From: Nocardioides currus
GTDB taxonomy: Bacteria; Actinomycetota; Actinomycetes; Propionibacteriales; Nocardioidaceae
Assembly (NCBI RefSeq): GCF_003057875.1
Contig: NZ_PYXZ01000005.1
Location: forward strand, 32,689 to 96,688
Length of the DNA: 64,000 nucleotides
Direction: 5' to 3'
In this document: positions 8,508 through 17,191 of the stretch, one piece after another
Layout: the number at the start of each line of letters is the position of its first letter
Position numbering within the stretch: the stretch's first letter is position 1
The notes under the pieces: model-generated
Database searches by the model: none
Seen by the model: only the letters and a program-made list of their open reading frames with translations
What the model was told of the DNA's origin: nothing
Position numbers and translations under genes: made by a program

Positions 8508-11500
8508 CCGGTCAGGCACCCCGGGCCGAGGAGCTGCTTGAGGTCGGCGAACAGCGCCGGCGACGGCGTGACGCGGTGGTGGTCGCCGACCTTGAGCACG
8601 ATCGTCTTGTCGCGCATGCGGACGTTGAGGAGCACCTCGGTGACCCCGGGGTGGGTCGCCAGCACGTCCTTGAGGCTGTCGACGACCCCCGGGTTGATGC
8701 GGGTCTGCGGCAGGTTGACCGAGACCGGGCCCGACGGGCCGTCGGACAGGTCGGGGACCGTGACCTCCTGCGCGCGCAGCTCGGGCTGGTCCTTGTCGCG
8801 GGAGAGCTGGCCCTTGACCCGGATGATGGCGTCCTCGACGAGGTGGGCCGAGGCCAGCTGGTAGGCGCTCGGGAACAGCAGCACCTCGATGGCGCCGTCG
8901 AGGTCCTCGAGGGTGACCGTGGCCCACGAGTCGCCCTTCTTGGTGATCTTGCGCTGCACGCTGGTCACCAGCCCGCTGATGGTGAGCGTCGAGCCGTGCT
9001 GGCGCTCCTCGTCGAGCATCAGCTGGCCGATCGTGCAGTCGGTGCCGGTCTGGAGCACGTGCTCGAGCCCGAGCAGCGGGTGGTCGGAGACGTAGAGCCC
9101 GAGCATCTCCCGCTCGTGGCCGAGCAGCGTCATCTTGTCCCAGTCGTCGATCTCGGGGATCGCGACGTTCACCCCGAAGCCGCCGTCGGCCTCGTCGAGC
9201 CCGCCGAACAAGGAGTCCTGGCCGATCGCCTCGTTCTTCTTGATGTCGATGTACTGGTCCACGGCCATCTCGTGGATGGTCACCAGCGCGCGCCGCTTGT
9301 GCTTCATCTCGTCGAAGGCGCCCGCCTTGATCAGCGACTCGATCACGCGCTTGTTGCACACGTGGACCGGGACCTTGTCCATGAAGTCGTTGAAGTCGGC
9401 GTAGCGGCCCTTCTCCTCGCGCCCGCTGGCGATGCCCTCGACGACGTTCACGCCGACGTTGCGGATGGCGGTCAGCCCGAAGCGGATGTCGTTGCCGACC
9501 GGGGTGAAGTTGGCGTGCGACTCGTTGACGTCGGGCGGCAGCACCTGGATCTTCATCCGGCGGCACTCGTTGAGGTAGATCGCCGACTTGTCCTTGTCGT
9601 CGCGCGTCGAGGTCAGCAGCGCGGCCATGTATTCCGCCGGGTAGTTGGCCTTGAGGTAGGCGGTCCAGTAGGACACGAGGCCGTAGGCCGCCGAGTGGGC
9701 CTTGTTGAAGGCGTAGTCGGAGAAGGGCAGCAGGATGTCCCACAGCGTCTTGATCGCGGCGTGGGAGTAGCCCCTCTCCAGCATGCCGCCGGAGAAGCCG
9801 GCGAACTGCTTGTCCAGCTCCTCCTTCTTCTTCTTGCCCATCGCGCGCCGCAGGATGTCGGCCTCACCGAGCGTGAAGCCGGCGAGCTTCTGGGCGATCG
9901 CCATCACCTGCTCCTGGTAGACGATCAGGCCGTAGGTCTCGCCCAGCACGTCGGCCAGCGGCTCGGCCAGCTCGGGGTGGATGGCCTCCACGGCCTCGCG
10001 CCCGGTCTTGCGGCGGGCGTACTTGTTGTGGGAGTCGGCACCCATCGGGCCGGGTCGGTAGAGCGCACCGACCGCGGAGATGTCCTCGAAGGTGTCGGGT
10101 CGCATCGAGCGCAGCAGCGAGCGCATCGGCCCACCGTCGAGCTGGAAGACGCCCAGGGTGTCGCCGCGCTGGAGGAGGGCGTACGTCGCCTCGTCGGTCA
10201 GCGGCAGGTCCTCGAGCACCACGGTCTCGCCGCGGTTGGCCTGGATGTTCTTCACCGCGTCGTCGAGCACGGTGAGGTTGCGCAGCCCGAGGAAGTCCAT
10301 CTTGATCAGGCCGAGGCCCTCACACGTGGGGTAGTCGAACTGGGTGATCATGGCGCCGTCGGCGGGGCGCTTGAGCATCGGGATGATGTCGAGCAGCGGC
10401 TCGCTGGACATGATGACGCCGGCGGCGTGCACGCCCCACTGCCGCTTCAGTCCCTCGATCCCCACCGCGGTGTCGACGACGCGCTTGACGTCGTTGTCGG
10501 CCTCGTAGAGGGAGCGGAACTCCCCGCCCTCGCCGTACCTCTTGTGGTCGGGGTTGAAGATCTCCTGGAGCGGGACGTCCTTGCCCATCACCGCGGCCGG
10601 CATGGCCTTGGTGATGCGGTCGCCCATGGCGAACGGGTAGCCGAGGATGCGCGAGGAGTCCTTGACGGCCTGCTTGGCCTTGATGGTGCCGTAGGTGACG
10701 ATGTAGGAGACCCGCTCGTCGCCGTACTTCTCCGTGACGTAGCGGATGACCTCGCCGCGTCGACGCTCGTCGAAGTCGATGTCGAAGTCGGGCATCGAGA
10801 CGCGGTCGGGGTTGAGGAACCGCTCGAAGATGAGGCCGTGGACCAGCGGGTCGAGGTCGGTGATCCGCATGGCGTAGGCGACCATCGAGCCGGCGCCGGA
10901 GCCACGACCCGGGCCGACCCGGATGCCGTTGTCCTTGGCCCAGTTGATGAAGTCGGCGACGACGAGGAAGTAGCCCGGGAAGCCCATCTGGGTGATGACG
11001 CCGACCTCGAAGTCGGCCTGCTTGCGCACGTCGTCGGGGATGCCGCCGGGATAGCGCACCGCGAGGCCGCGCTCGACCTCCTTGACCAGCCAGGAGTCCT
11101 CGTTCTCGCCCTCGGGACAGGGGAACTTCGGCATGTAGGTGCCGCTGCCCTCGTTGAACGACACGTCGCACCGCTCGGCGATCCACAGGGTGTTGTCGCA
11201 CGCCTCGCGCAGGTCGTACTTGTCGACCCACAGCGCGCGCATCTCGGCCGGGGACTTGATGTAGTAGCCGTCGCCGGAGAACGCGAAGCGCTGGCCCGGG
11301 CCGTCACCGGCCGGGATGTCCATCGTCGAGCCGGAGTTGATGCAGAGCAGGTGCTCCTGGCTCGGCGCGTCCTCCCGGTTGACGTAGTGGGAGTCGTTGG
11401 TGGCCAGCAGCGGGATCCGCAGGTCCTTGGCCAGTCGCAGCAGGCCGTCGCGGACGCGGCGCTCGATGTCGAGGCCGTGGTCCATGAGCTCGAGGAAGTA

Positions 11501-12061
11501 GTTGTCGCGACCCAGGATCTCCTGGAAGTCGGCCGCGGTCTGGCGGGCCGCGTCGTAGTTGTCGTGGCGCAGGTGGACCTGGATCTCACCGCTGGGGCAG
11601 CCGGTCGTGCCGATGATCCCGGCGCTGTGCTGCGAGAGCAGCTCGCGGTCGGCGCGCGGGTGCTGGAAGAAGCCGTCGCGCCACGCCCCGGTCGAGAGCC
11701 GGAACAGGTTGTGCATGCCCTCGGTGGTCTCGCTCAGCAGCGTCATGTGGGTGTAGGCACCGCGACTGGAGACGTCGTCGGGGCCGCCCTTGTAGAAGTT
11801 GACGCGCTTGCGCTCGAAGCGGCTGATGTTGGGGGTGAAGTAGGCCTCCATGCCGATGATCGGCTTGACCCCGGCGGCCTTGCACTGGCGGTAGAACTCG
11901 TAGGCCCCGAAGACGTTGCCGTGGTCGGTCATCGCCACGGCCGGCATGCCCAGCTCGGCGGTGCGCTCCGCGAGGTCCTTCAGCCGGGCCGCGCCGTCCA
12001 GCATGGAGTACTCGGTGTGGACGTGCAGGTGCGCGAAGTTGTCTCCTGAGCCGGCAGACAT
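8504..12061 (-). CDS. dnaE: DNA polymerase III alpha subunit, replicative (DnaE1)
   Basis: The 1185-residue catalytic subunit of the chromosomal replicase begins with the PHP domain (HLHVHTEYSMLDGA, residues about 10–25), which in actinobacterial DnaE1 acts as proofreading exonuclease. The palm carries the metal-binding aspartates in MPDFDIDFDERRRGEV and KMDFLGLRNLTVLD. An OB-fold (TISGLVTSVQRKITKKGDSW) and a tail follow. ATG 12061 with GGAAGA 7 nt before it is preferred to a GTG 15 bp upstream. This is the housekeeping polymerase. The mutagenic paralogue is at 43723–47478. Confidence 0.97.
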   Translation of the reverse strand: MSAGSGDNFAHLHVHTEYSMLDGAARLKDLAERTAELGMPAVAMTDHGNVFGAYEFYRQCKAAGVKPIIGMEAYFTPNISRFERKRVNFYKGGPDDVSSRGAYTHMTLLSETTEGMHNLFRLSTGAWRDGFFQHPRADRELLSQHSAGIIGTTGCPSGEIQVHLRHDNYDAARQTAADFQEILGRDNYFLELMDHGLDIERRVRDGLLRLAKDLRIPLLATNDSHYVNREDAPSQEHLLCINSGSTMDIPAGDGPGQRFAFSGDGYYIKSPAEMRALWVDKYDLREACDNTLWIAERCDVSFNEGSGTYMPKFPCPEGENEDSWLVKEVERGLAVRYPGGIPDDVRKQADFEVGVITQMGFPGYFLVVADFINWAKDNGIRVGPGRGSGAGSMVAYAMRITDLDPLVHGLIFERFLNPDRVSMPDFDIDFDERRRGEVIRYVTEKYGDERVSYIVTYGTIKAKQAVKDSSRILGYPFAMGDRITKAMPAAVMGKDVPLQEIFNPDHKRYGEGGEFRSLYEADNDVKRVVDTAVGIEGLKRQWGVHAAGVIMSSEPLLDIIPMLKRPADGAMITQFDYPTCEGLGLIKMDFLGLRNLTVLDDAVKNIQANRGETVVLEDLPLTDEATYALLQRGDTLGVFQLDGGPMRSLLRSMRPDTFEDISAVGALYRPGPMGADSHNKYARRKTGREAVEAIHPELAEPLADVLGETYGLIVYQEQVMAIAQKLAGFTLGEADILRRAMGKKKKEELDKQFAGFSGGMLERGYSHAAIKTLWDILLPFSDYAFNKAHSAAYGLVSYWTAYLKANYPAEYMAALLTSTRDDKDKSAIYLNECRRMKIQVLPPDVNESHANFTPVGNDIRFGLTAIRNVGVNVVEGIASGREEKGRYADFNDFMDKVPVHVCNKRVIESLIKAGAFDEMKHKRRALVTIHEMAVDQYIDIKKNEAIGQDSLFGGLDEADGGFGVNVAIPEIDDWDKMTLLGHEREMLGLYVSDHPLLGLEHVLQTGTDCTIGQLMLDEERQHGSTLTISGLVTSVQRKITKKGDSWATVTLEDLDGAIEVLLFPSAYQLASAHLVEDAIIRVKGQLSRDKDQPELRAQEVTVPDLSDGPSGPVSVNLPQTRINPGVVDSLKDVLATHPGVTEVLLNVRMRDKTIVLKVGDHHRVTPSPALFADLKQLLGPGCLTG

Positions 12062-12145
12062 GAGTCGGTCTTCCACACCTTCCGTGGGTCGCTGGTCGGG
12101 ACGCAGATCGGGGGGTGGCCGACGCGTCTGAGGGGGAAGATCGCC

Positions 12146-12151
12146 AGCCTA
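12146..12151 (-). promoter_or_regulatory. candidate −10 (TAGGCT) of dnaE1
   Basis: TAGGCT overlaps the stop codon of the upstream DUF2332 gene. It would start a dnaE transcript with a leader of about 75 nt. Confidence 0.4.
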
Positions 12152-13156
12152 CGTCAGTCTGGCAGGGCCCACCGACAGGACACTCGCGTGCCCTCGGAGC
12201 CAGTCGATGGCCTGGCCGTGACCGTGCGTGAGGGCCACCGGACGCCCGTCCAGGGCCAGCACGAAACGACCGACGGGGACCTCCAGCCCGCCCGTCACCC
12301 GCTCGAGCACGTGCGGCGCCTCGTTGCTCACCCAGCGACACTCCCCCGCCGCGACCAGCGTCGTCATCAGGTCGTGGAAGTGCTCGCGGCGGTCGTCCTC
12401 GAGGTAGGCGATGACGGCGCTGTGGAAGACCACCGGCGTGCCGTGGCGCCTCGCCTCGGCGAGCAGGGCCGGCAGCTCGTCGACGAGGTCGCCGCGCACG
12501 ATCGACGGCGGCTCCCGGCGAGCGATCTCCACCGCCTGCTCGAGCCGTGCGCGGCGTACGTCCTGCTCGGGCCACACGAGGATGGTCAGCCACGCCATGG
12601 CGTCCTCGTCGCGTACGTCGAGGGGGTTGAGGTCGACACCGCCCCGCCAGCCCACCTCGGGGTGGGCGCGCGGCACCGGCAGGTCGCCGGTCGCCGTGGC
12701 CGTCAGCGTCGGCCCGCCGCTGCCGGCGAGGCTTCCGATCGGCGACCAGTCGTAGTCGTAGCGGTCGGGGAACAGGCACAGTCCGGCGCTGGTGCCGACC
12801 TCGACGAGCGAGATCGGACCCGGGAGCTGCGCGAGCACGGGGGTCAGGGTCGCCAGCCGGCCGACCTCGTTGGTCTGGGTGGCGCGGTCGCGGATCGTCG
12901 CCTTGACCGCTGCCTCCTGGTCGAGGAGCACCGACCGCAGGCCGTCGTAGGGGCCGGGCGCGGGTGCGCCGTGCCAGCGCGCGGCGGCGAACACGAGGTT
13001 GGGCTGCTGCTTGAGGCGCGGCAGGTCCGCCAGCCACGTGTGCACCTCCGGGTCGTCGGCCACCCCGAAGGCCCAGTCGACGAAGCAGGCGGAGTCGCCG
13101 GCGGCGTACGCCGCGAAGTCGCGGTAGCGGTCAGCGATGTCACCGTCGAGCTGCAC
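12149..13156 (-). CDS. DUF2332 family protein
   Basis: The 335-residue protein matches the actinobacterial DUF2332 family: a helical N-terminal third (RYRDFAAYAAGDS, LPRLKQQPNLVFAAARW), then LVEVGTSAGLCLFPDRYDYDW, which resembles a methyltransferase motif I, and later VVFHSAVIAYL and WVSNEAPHV. The GTSAG motif suggests nucleotide or SAM binding, but no activity is established. The GTG at 13156 lies 6 nt after TAGCGT. It starts 18 bp beyond the end of the P-loop kinase gene, so it may be both read through from that operon and expressed on its own. Confidence 0.82.
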   Translation of the reverse strand: MQLDGDIADRYRDFAAYAAGDSACFVDWAFGVADDPEVHTWLADLPRLKQQPNLVFAAARWHGAPAPGPYDGLRSVLLDQEAAVKATIRDRATQTNEVGRLATLTPVLAQLPGPISLVEVGTSAGLCLFPDRYDYDWSPIGSLAGSGGPTLTATATGDLPVPRAHPEVGWRGGVDLNPLDVRDEDAMAWLTILVWPEQDVRRARLEQAVEIARREPPSIVRGDLVDELPALLAEARRHGTPVVFHSAVIAYLEDDRREHFHDLMTTLVAAGECRWVSNEAPHVLERVTGGLEVPVGRFVLALDGRPVALTHGHGQAIDWLRGHASVLSVGPARLT

Positions 13157-13168
13157 AGCGCCACGCTA
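13157..13168 (-). promoter_or_regulatory. leaderless −10 (TAGCGT) of the DUF2332 gene
   Basis: TAGCGT is followed by 6 nt (GGCGCT) and the GTG at 13156, with no ribosome-binding sequence. Confidence 0.55.
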
Positions 13169-13174
13169 GCCGGG

Positions 13175-13714
13175 TCAGGGCAGCAGGTTGGCGATCTCCT
13201 CGGCGGCCGCATCGACCTGGTGCCGCTCGGATCGCACGAACACCGCCCGGTCCACGACCGCGAGCTCGCGCGCCAGGGCCCCGGCCATCAGCACGGCGTC
13301 GGTGCCGCCGAGCTCGCGCAGGATCCGCTGGGAGGTCGTGGTCCACGGGTTGCCGGAGCTGCGGCGCTGCCAGCGCATGGCCAGCTCGTCGCGGGAGGCG
13401 TCGATGAACACGTGGACGTACGGCACGCCGCACATCAGCGCCAGTGACTTGAAGTTGGCCAGCTCGGCGTCCTGCATGACGAGCTGCGGCAGGACCACCG
13501 CGCGTCCTGTCGCGAGCTGCGCGGCCATCATCTCGCGGGCCACCGGGCGGATCTGGGCGCCGGCACGGGCGAAGTCGTCCTGCCACCCGCCGAGGAGGGT
13601 GCGCAGGACGTCGATGTCGCAGTTGAGCCAGCCCGGCCGGGTGGCGACCAGCCGCTCGGCGATGGTCGACTTGCCCACCCCCGGAGCACCGTTGAGGTGC
13701 AGGAGCAGGCTCAC
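13175..13714 (-). CDS. P-loop kinase-like ATPase
   Basis: This 179-residue single-domain protein starts with a strand and a perfect Walker A, LLLHLNGAPGVGKSTIAERL (residues 3–22). The size, the DIDVLRTLL segment and the later HVFIDASRDELAMRW and TTSQRILRELG blocks are typical of small AAA_33/zeta-toxin or chloramphenicol-phosphotransferase-like kinases. The substrate is unknown. The GTG at 13714 overlaps the stop of the GNAT–chorismate mutase gene (GTGA), so the two are coupled at the end of the dksA–lspA–rluD operon. No partner resembling an epsilon antitoxin is seen. Confidence 0.8.
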   Translation of the reverse strand: MSLLLHLNGAPGVGKSTIAERLVATRPGWLNCDIDVLRTLLGGWQDDFARAGAQIRPVAREMMAAQLATGRAVVLPQLVMQDAELANFKSLALMCGVPYVHVFIDASRDELAMRWQRRSSGNPWTTTSQRILRELGGTDAVLMAGALARELAVVDRAVFVRSERHQVDAAAEEIANLLP

Positions 13715-14418
13715 CGCTCCCGGTCCGGGCGCGCGGCGTCGAGTGACTCGGTGATGATGGCGTGCACGATCCGCGCCACTCGCTCCTCTCCCAGCTCGGG
13801 CACCACGGCGGCGACCCGACGCACGACGTCGGCCTCCCGAGCGGCGTCGCGTCCGGACGAGATCTTGACGTCCTGCACGGCCCGGGTCAAGGCCACCCGA
13901 CGGGCCAGGACGTCACCCAGCAGCTCGTCCACCTCGTCGATCATCGACCGGAAGCAGGCCAGCGGCTCGACGCCCGGCCAGACCATCTTCACGTCCGGCG
14001 CCCGCTCCTCGTTGGCCGAGCCGTCGGTGCGCTCGAGCTCGACGAAGCCGTGGGCGCGGTAGAAGGCACGCGCGGGGGCGTTCATCTCGAAGACCCACAG
14101 CCCGAAGCCGTCGGGACGCAGCGACTTCGCCACCTCGACCAGCGTCGAGCCGACGCCGCGCCGCTGGGCGCCGGGATCGACGTACAACCCGTCGAGCCAG
14201 GTCGGGGTCAGGTTGGCGAACCCGACGACGCGGTCGTCCGACTCGGCGACCCAGACGTCGCGGGTCGCCAGGTCCCAGCCGCCCACCCAGGTGCGTACGT
14301 CGGCGGGCGGGTGCACGCCGGGAGGCATGGCCGCGACCTCGCGGGCCGCGAGGTAGACCTCCGCGATCGCGGGCAGGTCGGCGCGCGAGGCGAGACGCAG
14401 GGAGGTCTCAGTGCTCAT
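13711..14418 (-). CDS. GNAT acetyltransferase fused to an AroQ-type chorismate mutase domain
   Basis: Two domains are visible in 235 residues. Residues 5–148 form a GNAT acetyltransferase with the acetyl-CoA loop [17 protein letters not shown] (78–94) and [13 protein letters not shown]. Residues 153–232 align without large gaps to E. coli AroQ chorismate mutase. Arg157, Arg174, Lys185, Asp191, Arg194, Glu195 and Ser225 sit where AroQ has Arg11, Arg28, Lys39, Asp48, Arg51, Glu52 and Ser84. The residue at the Gln88 position is Ala229. The substrate of the GNAT half is unknown. The ATG at 14418 lies 11 bp inside the end of rluD. Domain assignments are by eye from family motifs. Confidence 0.82.
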   Translation of the reverse strand: MSTETSLRLASRADLPAIAEVYLAAREVAAMPPGVHPPADVRTWVGGWDLATRDVWVAESDDRVVGFANLTPTWLDGLYVDPGAQRRGVGSTLVEVAKSLRPDGFGLWVFEMNAPARAFYRAHGFVELERTDGSANEERAPDVKMVWPGVEPLACFRSMIDEVDELLGDVLARRVALTRAVQDVKISSGRDAAREADVVRRVAAVVPELGEERVARIVHAIITESLDAARPDRER

Positions 14419-15373
14419 CTCGGATGACCTCGAGGGCACGGGCGAGGTCGTCGGGGTACGTCGACTCGTACTCCACGTAGTCACCGCTGTCCGGGTGCTC
14501 GAAGCCCAGCTTCAGCGCGTGCAGCCACTGGCGCTCGAGACCGACGCGGCGGGCCAGCGTGGGGTCGGCGCCGTAGGTGATGTCGCCGACGCAGGGGTGC
14601 TTCAGGGCCGACATGTGAACCCGGATCTGGTGGGTGCGCCCGGTCTCGAGGTGGATCTCGAGCAGCGAGGCGAAGCGGTGGGCCTCGAGCGTCTCGTAGT
14701 GGGTGACGCTGTGGCGGCCGTCCGCCATCACGGCGAACTTGTAGTCGTGCTTCGGGTGGCGCCCGATCGGCGCGTCGACGGTGCCCGACAGCGGGTCGGG
14801 GTGGCCCTGCACCAGCGCGTGGTAGGTCTTGTCGACCGTGCGGTGGCGGAAGGCGTTCTTGAGCACGGAGTAGGAGTGCTCGGACTTCGCGATCACCATC
14901 ACGCCCGAGGTGCCGACGTCGAGGCGCTGCACGATGCCCTCGCGCTCACGTGCCCCCGAGGTGGAGATGCGGAAGCCGGCGCCGGCGAGGTGTCCGACGA
15001 CGGTCGGACCGGACCAGCCGGGCGAGGGGTGCACCGCGACCCCGACGGGCTTGTCGATCACCACGATCGCGTCGTCGTCGTGGATGATCTTGATGCCCTC
15101 GACGATCTCGGGGACCACCTCGAGCGGGTCGACCTCGGCGGGGATCGTCACGTCGAGCATCGAGCCGGCGTGCACGCGGTCGCTCTTGCCGACGGAGGCC
15201 GAGTCGACCTGCACGTGGCCCTGGGCGATCAGGTCGGCGGCCTTGGTGCGGGAGAAGCCGAACATCCGCGCCATCGCGGCGTCGACACGCTCGCCGGCCA
15301 GCCCCTCCGGCACCAGGACCGTCCGGTGGTCGGAGTAGCTGCCCACACTGTCCTGGTCGGCTCGCTCGCTCAC
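14408..15373 (-). CDS. rluD: RluA/RluD-family 23S rRNA pseudouridine synthase
   Basis: The 321-residue enzyme isomerises uridines in RNA, classically in 23S rRNA helix 69. An S4 RNA-binding domain (about 20–85; [20 protein letters not shown]) precedes the catalytic domain. The catalytic aspartate is Asp152 in [14 protein letters not shown], and [20 protein letters not shown] is the second family block. GTG 15373 overlaps the lspA stop (GTGA). The target uridine cannot be told from sequence. RluD is the usual annotation at this position next to lspA. Confidence 0.93.
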   Translation of the reverse strand: MSERADQDSVGSYSDHRTVLVPEGLAGERVDAAMARMFGFSRTKAADLIAQGHVQVDSASVGKSDRVHAGSMLDVTIPAEVDPLEVVPEIVEGIKIIHDDDAIVVIDKPVGVAVHPSPGWSGPTVVGHLAGAGFRISTSGAREREGIVQRLDVGTSGVMVIAKSEHSYSVLKNAFRHRTVDKTYHALVQGHPDPLSGTVDAPIGRHPKHDYKFAVMADGRHSVTHYETLEAHRFASLLEIHLETGRTHQIRVHMSALKHPCVGDITYGADPTLARRVGLERQWLHALKLGFEHPDSGDYVEYESTYPDDLARALEVIRDEH

Positions 15374-15951
15374 GCGTGGTCCTGCTCGGCCTCGGGCTCG
15401 GCGGCGTCGGTGACCCGCTCGCCGCGCAGGGTGACGCCGCGCAGGCTCTGCAGGATGATCACGCCGGCTGCGGCCATGATGCACATGTCGGCGATGTTGA
15501 AGACGGGCCAGTTGGGCAGCATGAGCCAGTCGATGACGTGACCGCGCATCACCCCGGGTTCGCGGATGATCCGGTCGGTCAGGTTGCCGCCGACGCCGCC
15601 GATGAGTAGCCCGAGACCCACCGACCACAGCGGGCTGGCGAGGCGGAGGCTCACCACGAGCACGGCGCAGACCGCGACGATGGCCAGGCAGGTCAGCACG
15701 GTGGTGAACTCGGTGCCGGTGCTGAACGCCGCACCCGGGTTGCGCGTCAGGTGCAGGACGAAGAAGTCCCCGACCACATCGATGTCACGGTCCTCCAGCG
15801 CGGACAGGGCCCACTGCTTCGTGCCGAGGTCGAGGGCGTAGGCGATCACGCCGACCAGGGCGAACAGCCACCAGGTGCTTCGACGTCGGGGGTCCGTGGC
15901 AGCCGGCCCCGTGTCGCTGGGATTCAGCGACGCTCCTCGCGCTGCTTGCAT
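15370..15951 (-). CDS. lspA: lipoprotein signal peptidase LspA
   Basis: LspA is the membrane aspartyl protease that cleaves signal peptides of diacylglyceryl-modified prolipoproteins. Four hydrophobic helices are evident. The two catalytic aspartates are Asp126 in GGNLTDRI and Asp155 in VFNIADM, numbered from the ATG at 15951 (193 residues). That ATG has no ribosome site. An in-frame CTG at 15927 overlaps the dksA stop as CTGA with GAGGAG upstream, and may be the true start, as for hisH. The gene lies between dksA-like and rluD, the usual actinobacterial order. Confidence 0.93.
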   Translation of the reverse strand: MQAARGASLNPSDTGPAATDPRRRSTWWLFALVGVIAYALDLGTKQWALSALEDRDIDVVGDFFVLHLTRNPGAAFSTGTEFTTVLTCLAIVAVCAVLVVSLRLASPLWSVGLGLLIGGVGGNLTDRIIREPGVMRGHVIDWLMLPNWPVFNIADMCIMAAAGVIILQSLRGVTLRGERVTDAAEPEAEQDHA

Positions 15952-17015
15952 GACATGCACAGTGTGGCACGCGGGAAAGCCATCAGCCGCATCTTGCCGA
16001 TGGGCTCCCCGCACGACTCGCACACGCCGTAGGTGCCGTCGTGGATGCGGCCCAGGGCCTTGTCGATCTGGGCCACCATGTCGCGCTCGTTGTTGACGAC
16101 CGTGAGCTCGTGGTCGCGCTCGAAGCTGGTGGCCCCCATGTCGGCCTGGTCGTGGCCGGCACCGTCGCCGGCGTCCTTCATCAGTCCGGCGAGGTCCTGC
16201 TCGGCGTGCTCGATGAGCTCGACGAGCTTGTCGCGCTGCGTGTGCAGCTCGGTGAGGACCTCCTTGATGTCGGCATCGGTCCAGGCGTCCTCACCCTCCT
16301 TCACCACCAGCGCGGAGACGGGGGCCTTCTTGGGCGATGCCTTGGTCACGGGTGCCTTCTTCGCTGGTGCCTTCGCGGCTGACTTCGATGCTGACTTCGA
16401 TGCTGCTGACTTCGGTGCTGTTGACTTCGCGGCCGTGGCGACCGGGGCCGTGGCCTTGGCCGCCGTGGCGGCCTTCGCGGGCGTCGTCTTCTTGGCGGGC
16501 GTGGCCTTGGTCGCCGCCTTCTTCGCGGGAGCCTTCGTGGCCGTCTTCGTGGCGGGCGTGGCCTTGGTCGCGGCCGTCGTCGCCGTCTTCTTCGCGGAGG
16601 CCTCCGTCCCGGCCTTCTTCGCCGCCGGCGCCGCCTTCGTCGCGGGCGTCTTCTTCGCCGCGGTCTTCGTCGCGGGCGTCTTCTTCGCCACGGTCTTCGT
16701 GGCGGACGCCTTCGTCGCCGGCGCGGCCTTCGTCGCAGGAGCCGTGGCCTTCTTCGCGGGGGCCTTCTTCGCGGGAGCCTTCGTGGCCTTCGTCGCGGGG
16801 GCCTTCTTCGCGGGAGCCTTCGTGGCCTTCGTCGCGGGGGCCTTCTTCGCGGGAGCCTTCGCAGCGGGTGCCGCCTTCTTCGCCGGCGCCGCCTTGGTGG
16901 CCGACGTGCTCGCCGTGCTGCCGGCGGCTGCCTTGCTCGTGCCGCGTCGTCCGATCACCTTCTTGGCTGCGGCAGCAGCGGTTCCGGCAAGGGACTTGCG
17001 AGTGCTGCGTGCCAT
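15924..17015 (-). CDS. DksA/TraR C4 zinc-finger protein with long histone-like Lys/Ala/Pro tail
   Basis: The 363-residue protein has an extreme composition. Residues about 12–245 are almost only Lys, Ala, Pro, Thr and Val in PAKKAPATKATK-type repeats like a histone H1 tail. The last ~115 residues form a DksA/TraR-like coiled coil and a four-cysteine zinc finger (Cys332, 335, 353, 356). DksA family proteins act in the RNA polymerase secondary channel, and the basic tail suggests DNA or RNA contact. ATG 17015 follows GAGGAG. A TTG 24 bp upstream is less likely. It heads the operon with lspA and rluD. The DNA carries 39-bp tandem repeats. Confidence 0.88.
   Translation of the reverse strand: MARSTRKSLAGTAAAAAKKVIGRRGTSKAAAGSTASTSATKAAPAKKAAPAAKAPAKKAPATKATKAPAKKAPATKATKAPAKKAPAKKATAPATKAAPATKASATKTVAKKTPATKTAAKKTPATKAAPAAKKAGTEASAKKTATTAATKATPATKTATKAPAKKAATKATPAKKTTPAKAATAAKATAPVATAAKSTAPKSAASKSASKSAAKAPAKKAPVTKASPKKAPVSALVVKEGEDAWTDADIKEVLTELHTQRDKLVELIEHAEQDLAGLMKDAGDGAGHDQADMGATSFERDHELTVVNNERDMVAQIDKALGRIHDGTYGVCESCGEPIGKMRLMAFPRATLCMSCKQREERR
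16762..16861. repeat. 39-bp tandem repeat inside the dksA-like tail (2.6 copies)
   Basis: Two identical 39-bp units (16762–16800 and 16801–16839) and a partial third (to about 16861) encode a 13-residue Lys/Ala/Pro/Thr period. Perfect identity at DNA level points to recent slippage or recombination, so copy number may vary between strains. Confidence 0.85.
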
Positions 17016-17071
17016 GACGGGGGTCTCCTCGTGCGCCAAGATCGTGTGGTCCGAGCCACATACGTGGGTGG

Positions 17072-17077
17072 AGGGTA
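17072..17077 (-). promoter_or_regulatory. candidate −10 (TACCCT) of the dksA-like–lspA–rluD operon
   Basis: TACCCT on the minus strand lies about 57 nt before the ATG at 17015. It leaves a leader containing the GAGGAG ribosome site. Confidence 0.45.
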
Positions 17078-17123
17078 GTCGCTCGCCGAGCGGTGCTCCA
17101 AACGGCTCGCCCGAAGGGGTGAA

Positions 17124-17154
17124 AACGGCCGGTCCCGCGGGGGGACCGGCCGTT
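17124..17154 (-). terminator. intrinsic terminator after wag31
   Basis: A perfect 13-bp stem (17124–17136 with 17142–17154) closes a 5-nt loop. On the minus strand it is followed by a TTTTC run, 37 bp downstream of the wag31 stop. It should separate wag31 from the dksA-like promoter. Confidence 0.85.
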
Positions 17155-17191
17155 GTCGAGGTGCTTCAGGTGCGTGCTGCGAGGGGGCTGA

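Noticed and set aside
8576..12049. 1157-codon open frame on the plus strand opposite dnaE1
   Set aside because: It is antisense to a perfect DnaE1, its product is rich in Val, Gly, Arg and His with no domain, and long antisense frames are expected at about 70 % GC.
13175..13714. Zeta-type toxin
   Set aside because: A Walker A kinase fold is present, but no epsilon-like antitoxin or UDP-GlcNAc kinase signature is seen, so only a general kinase call is made.
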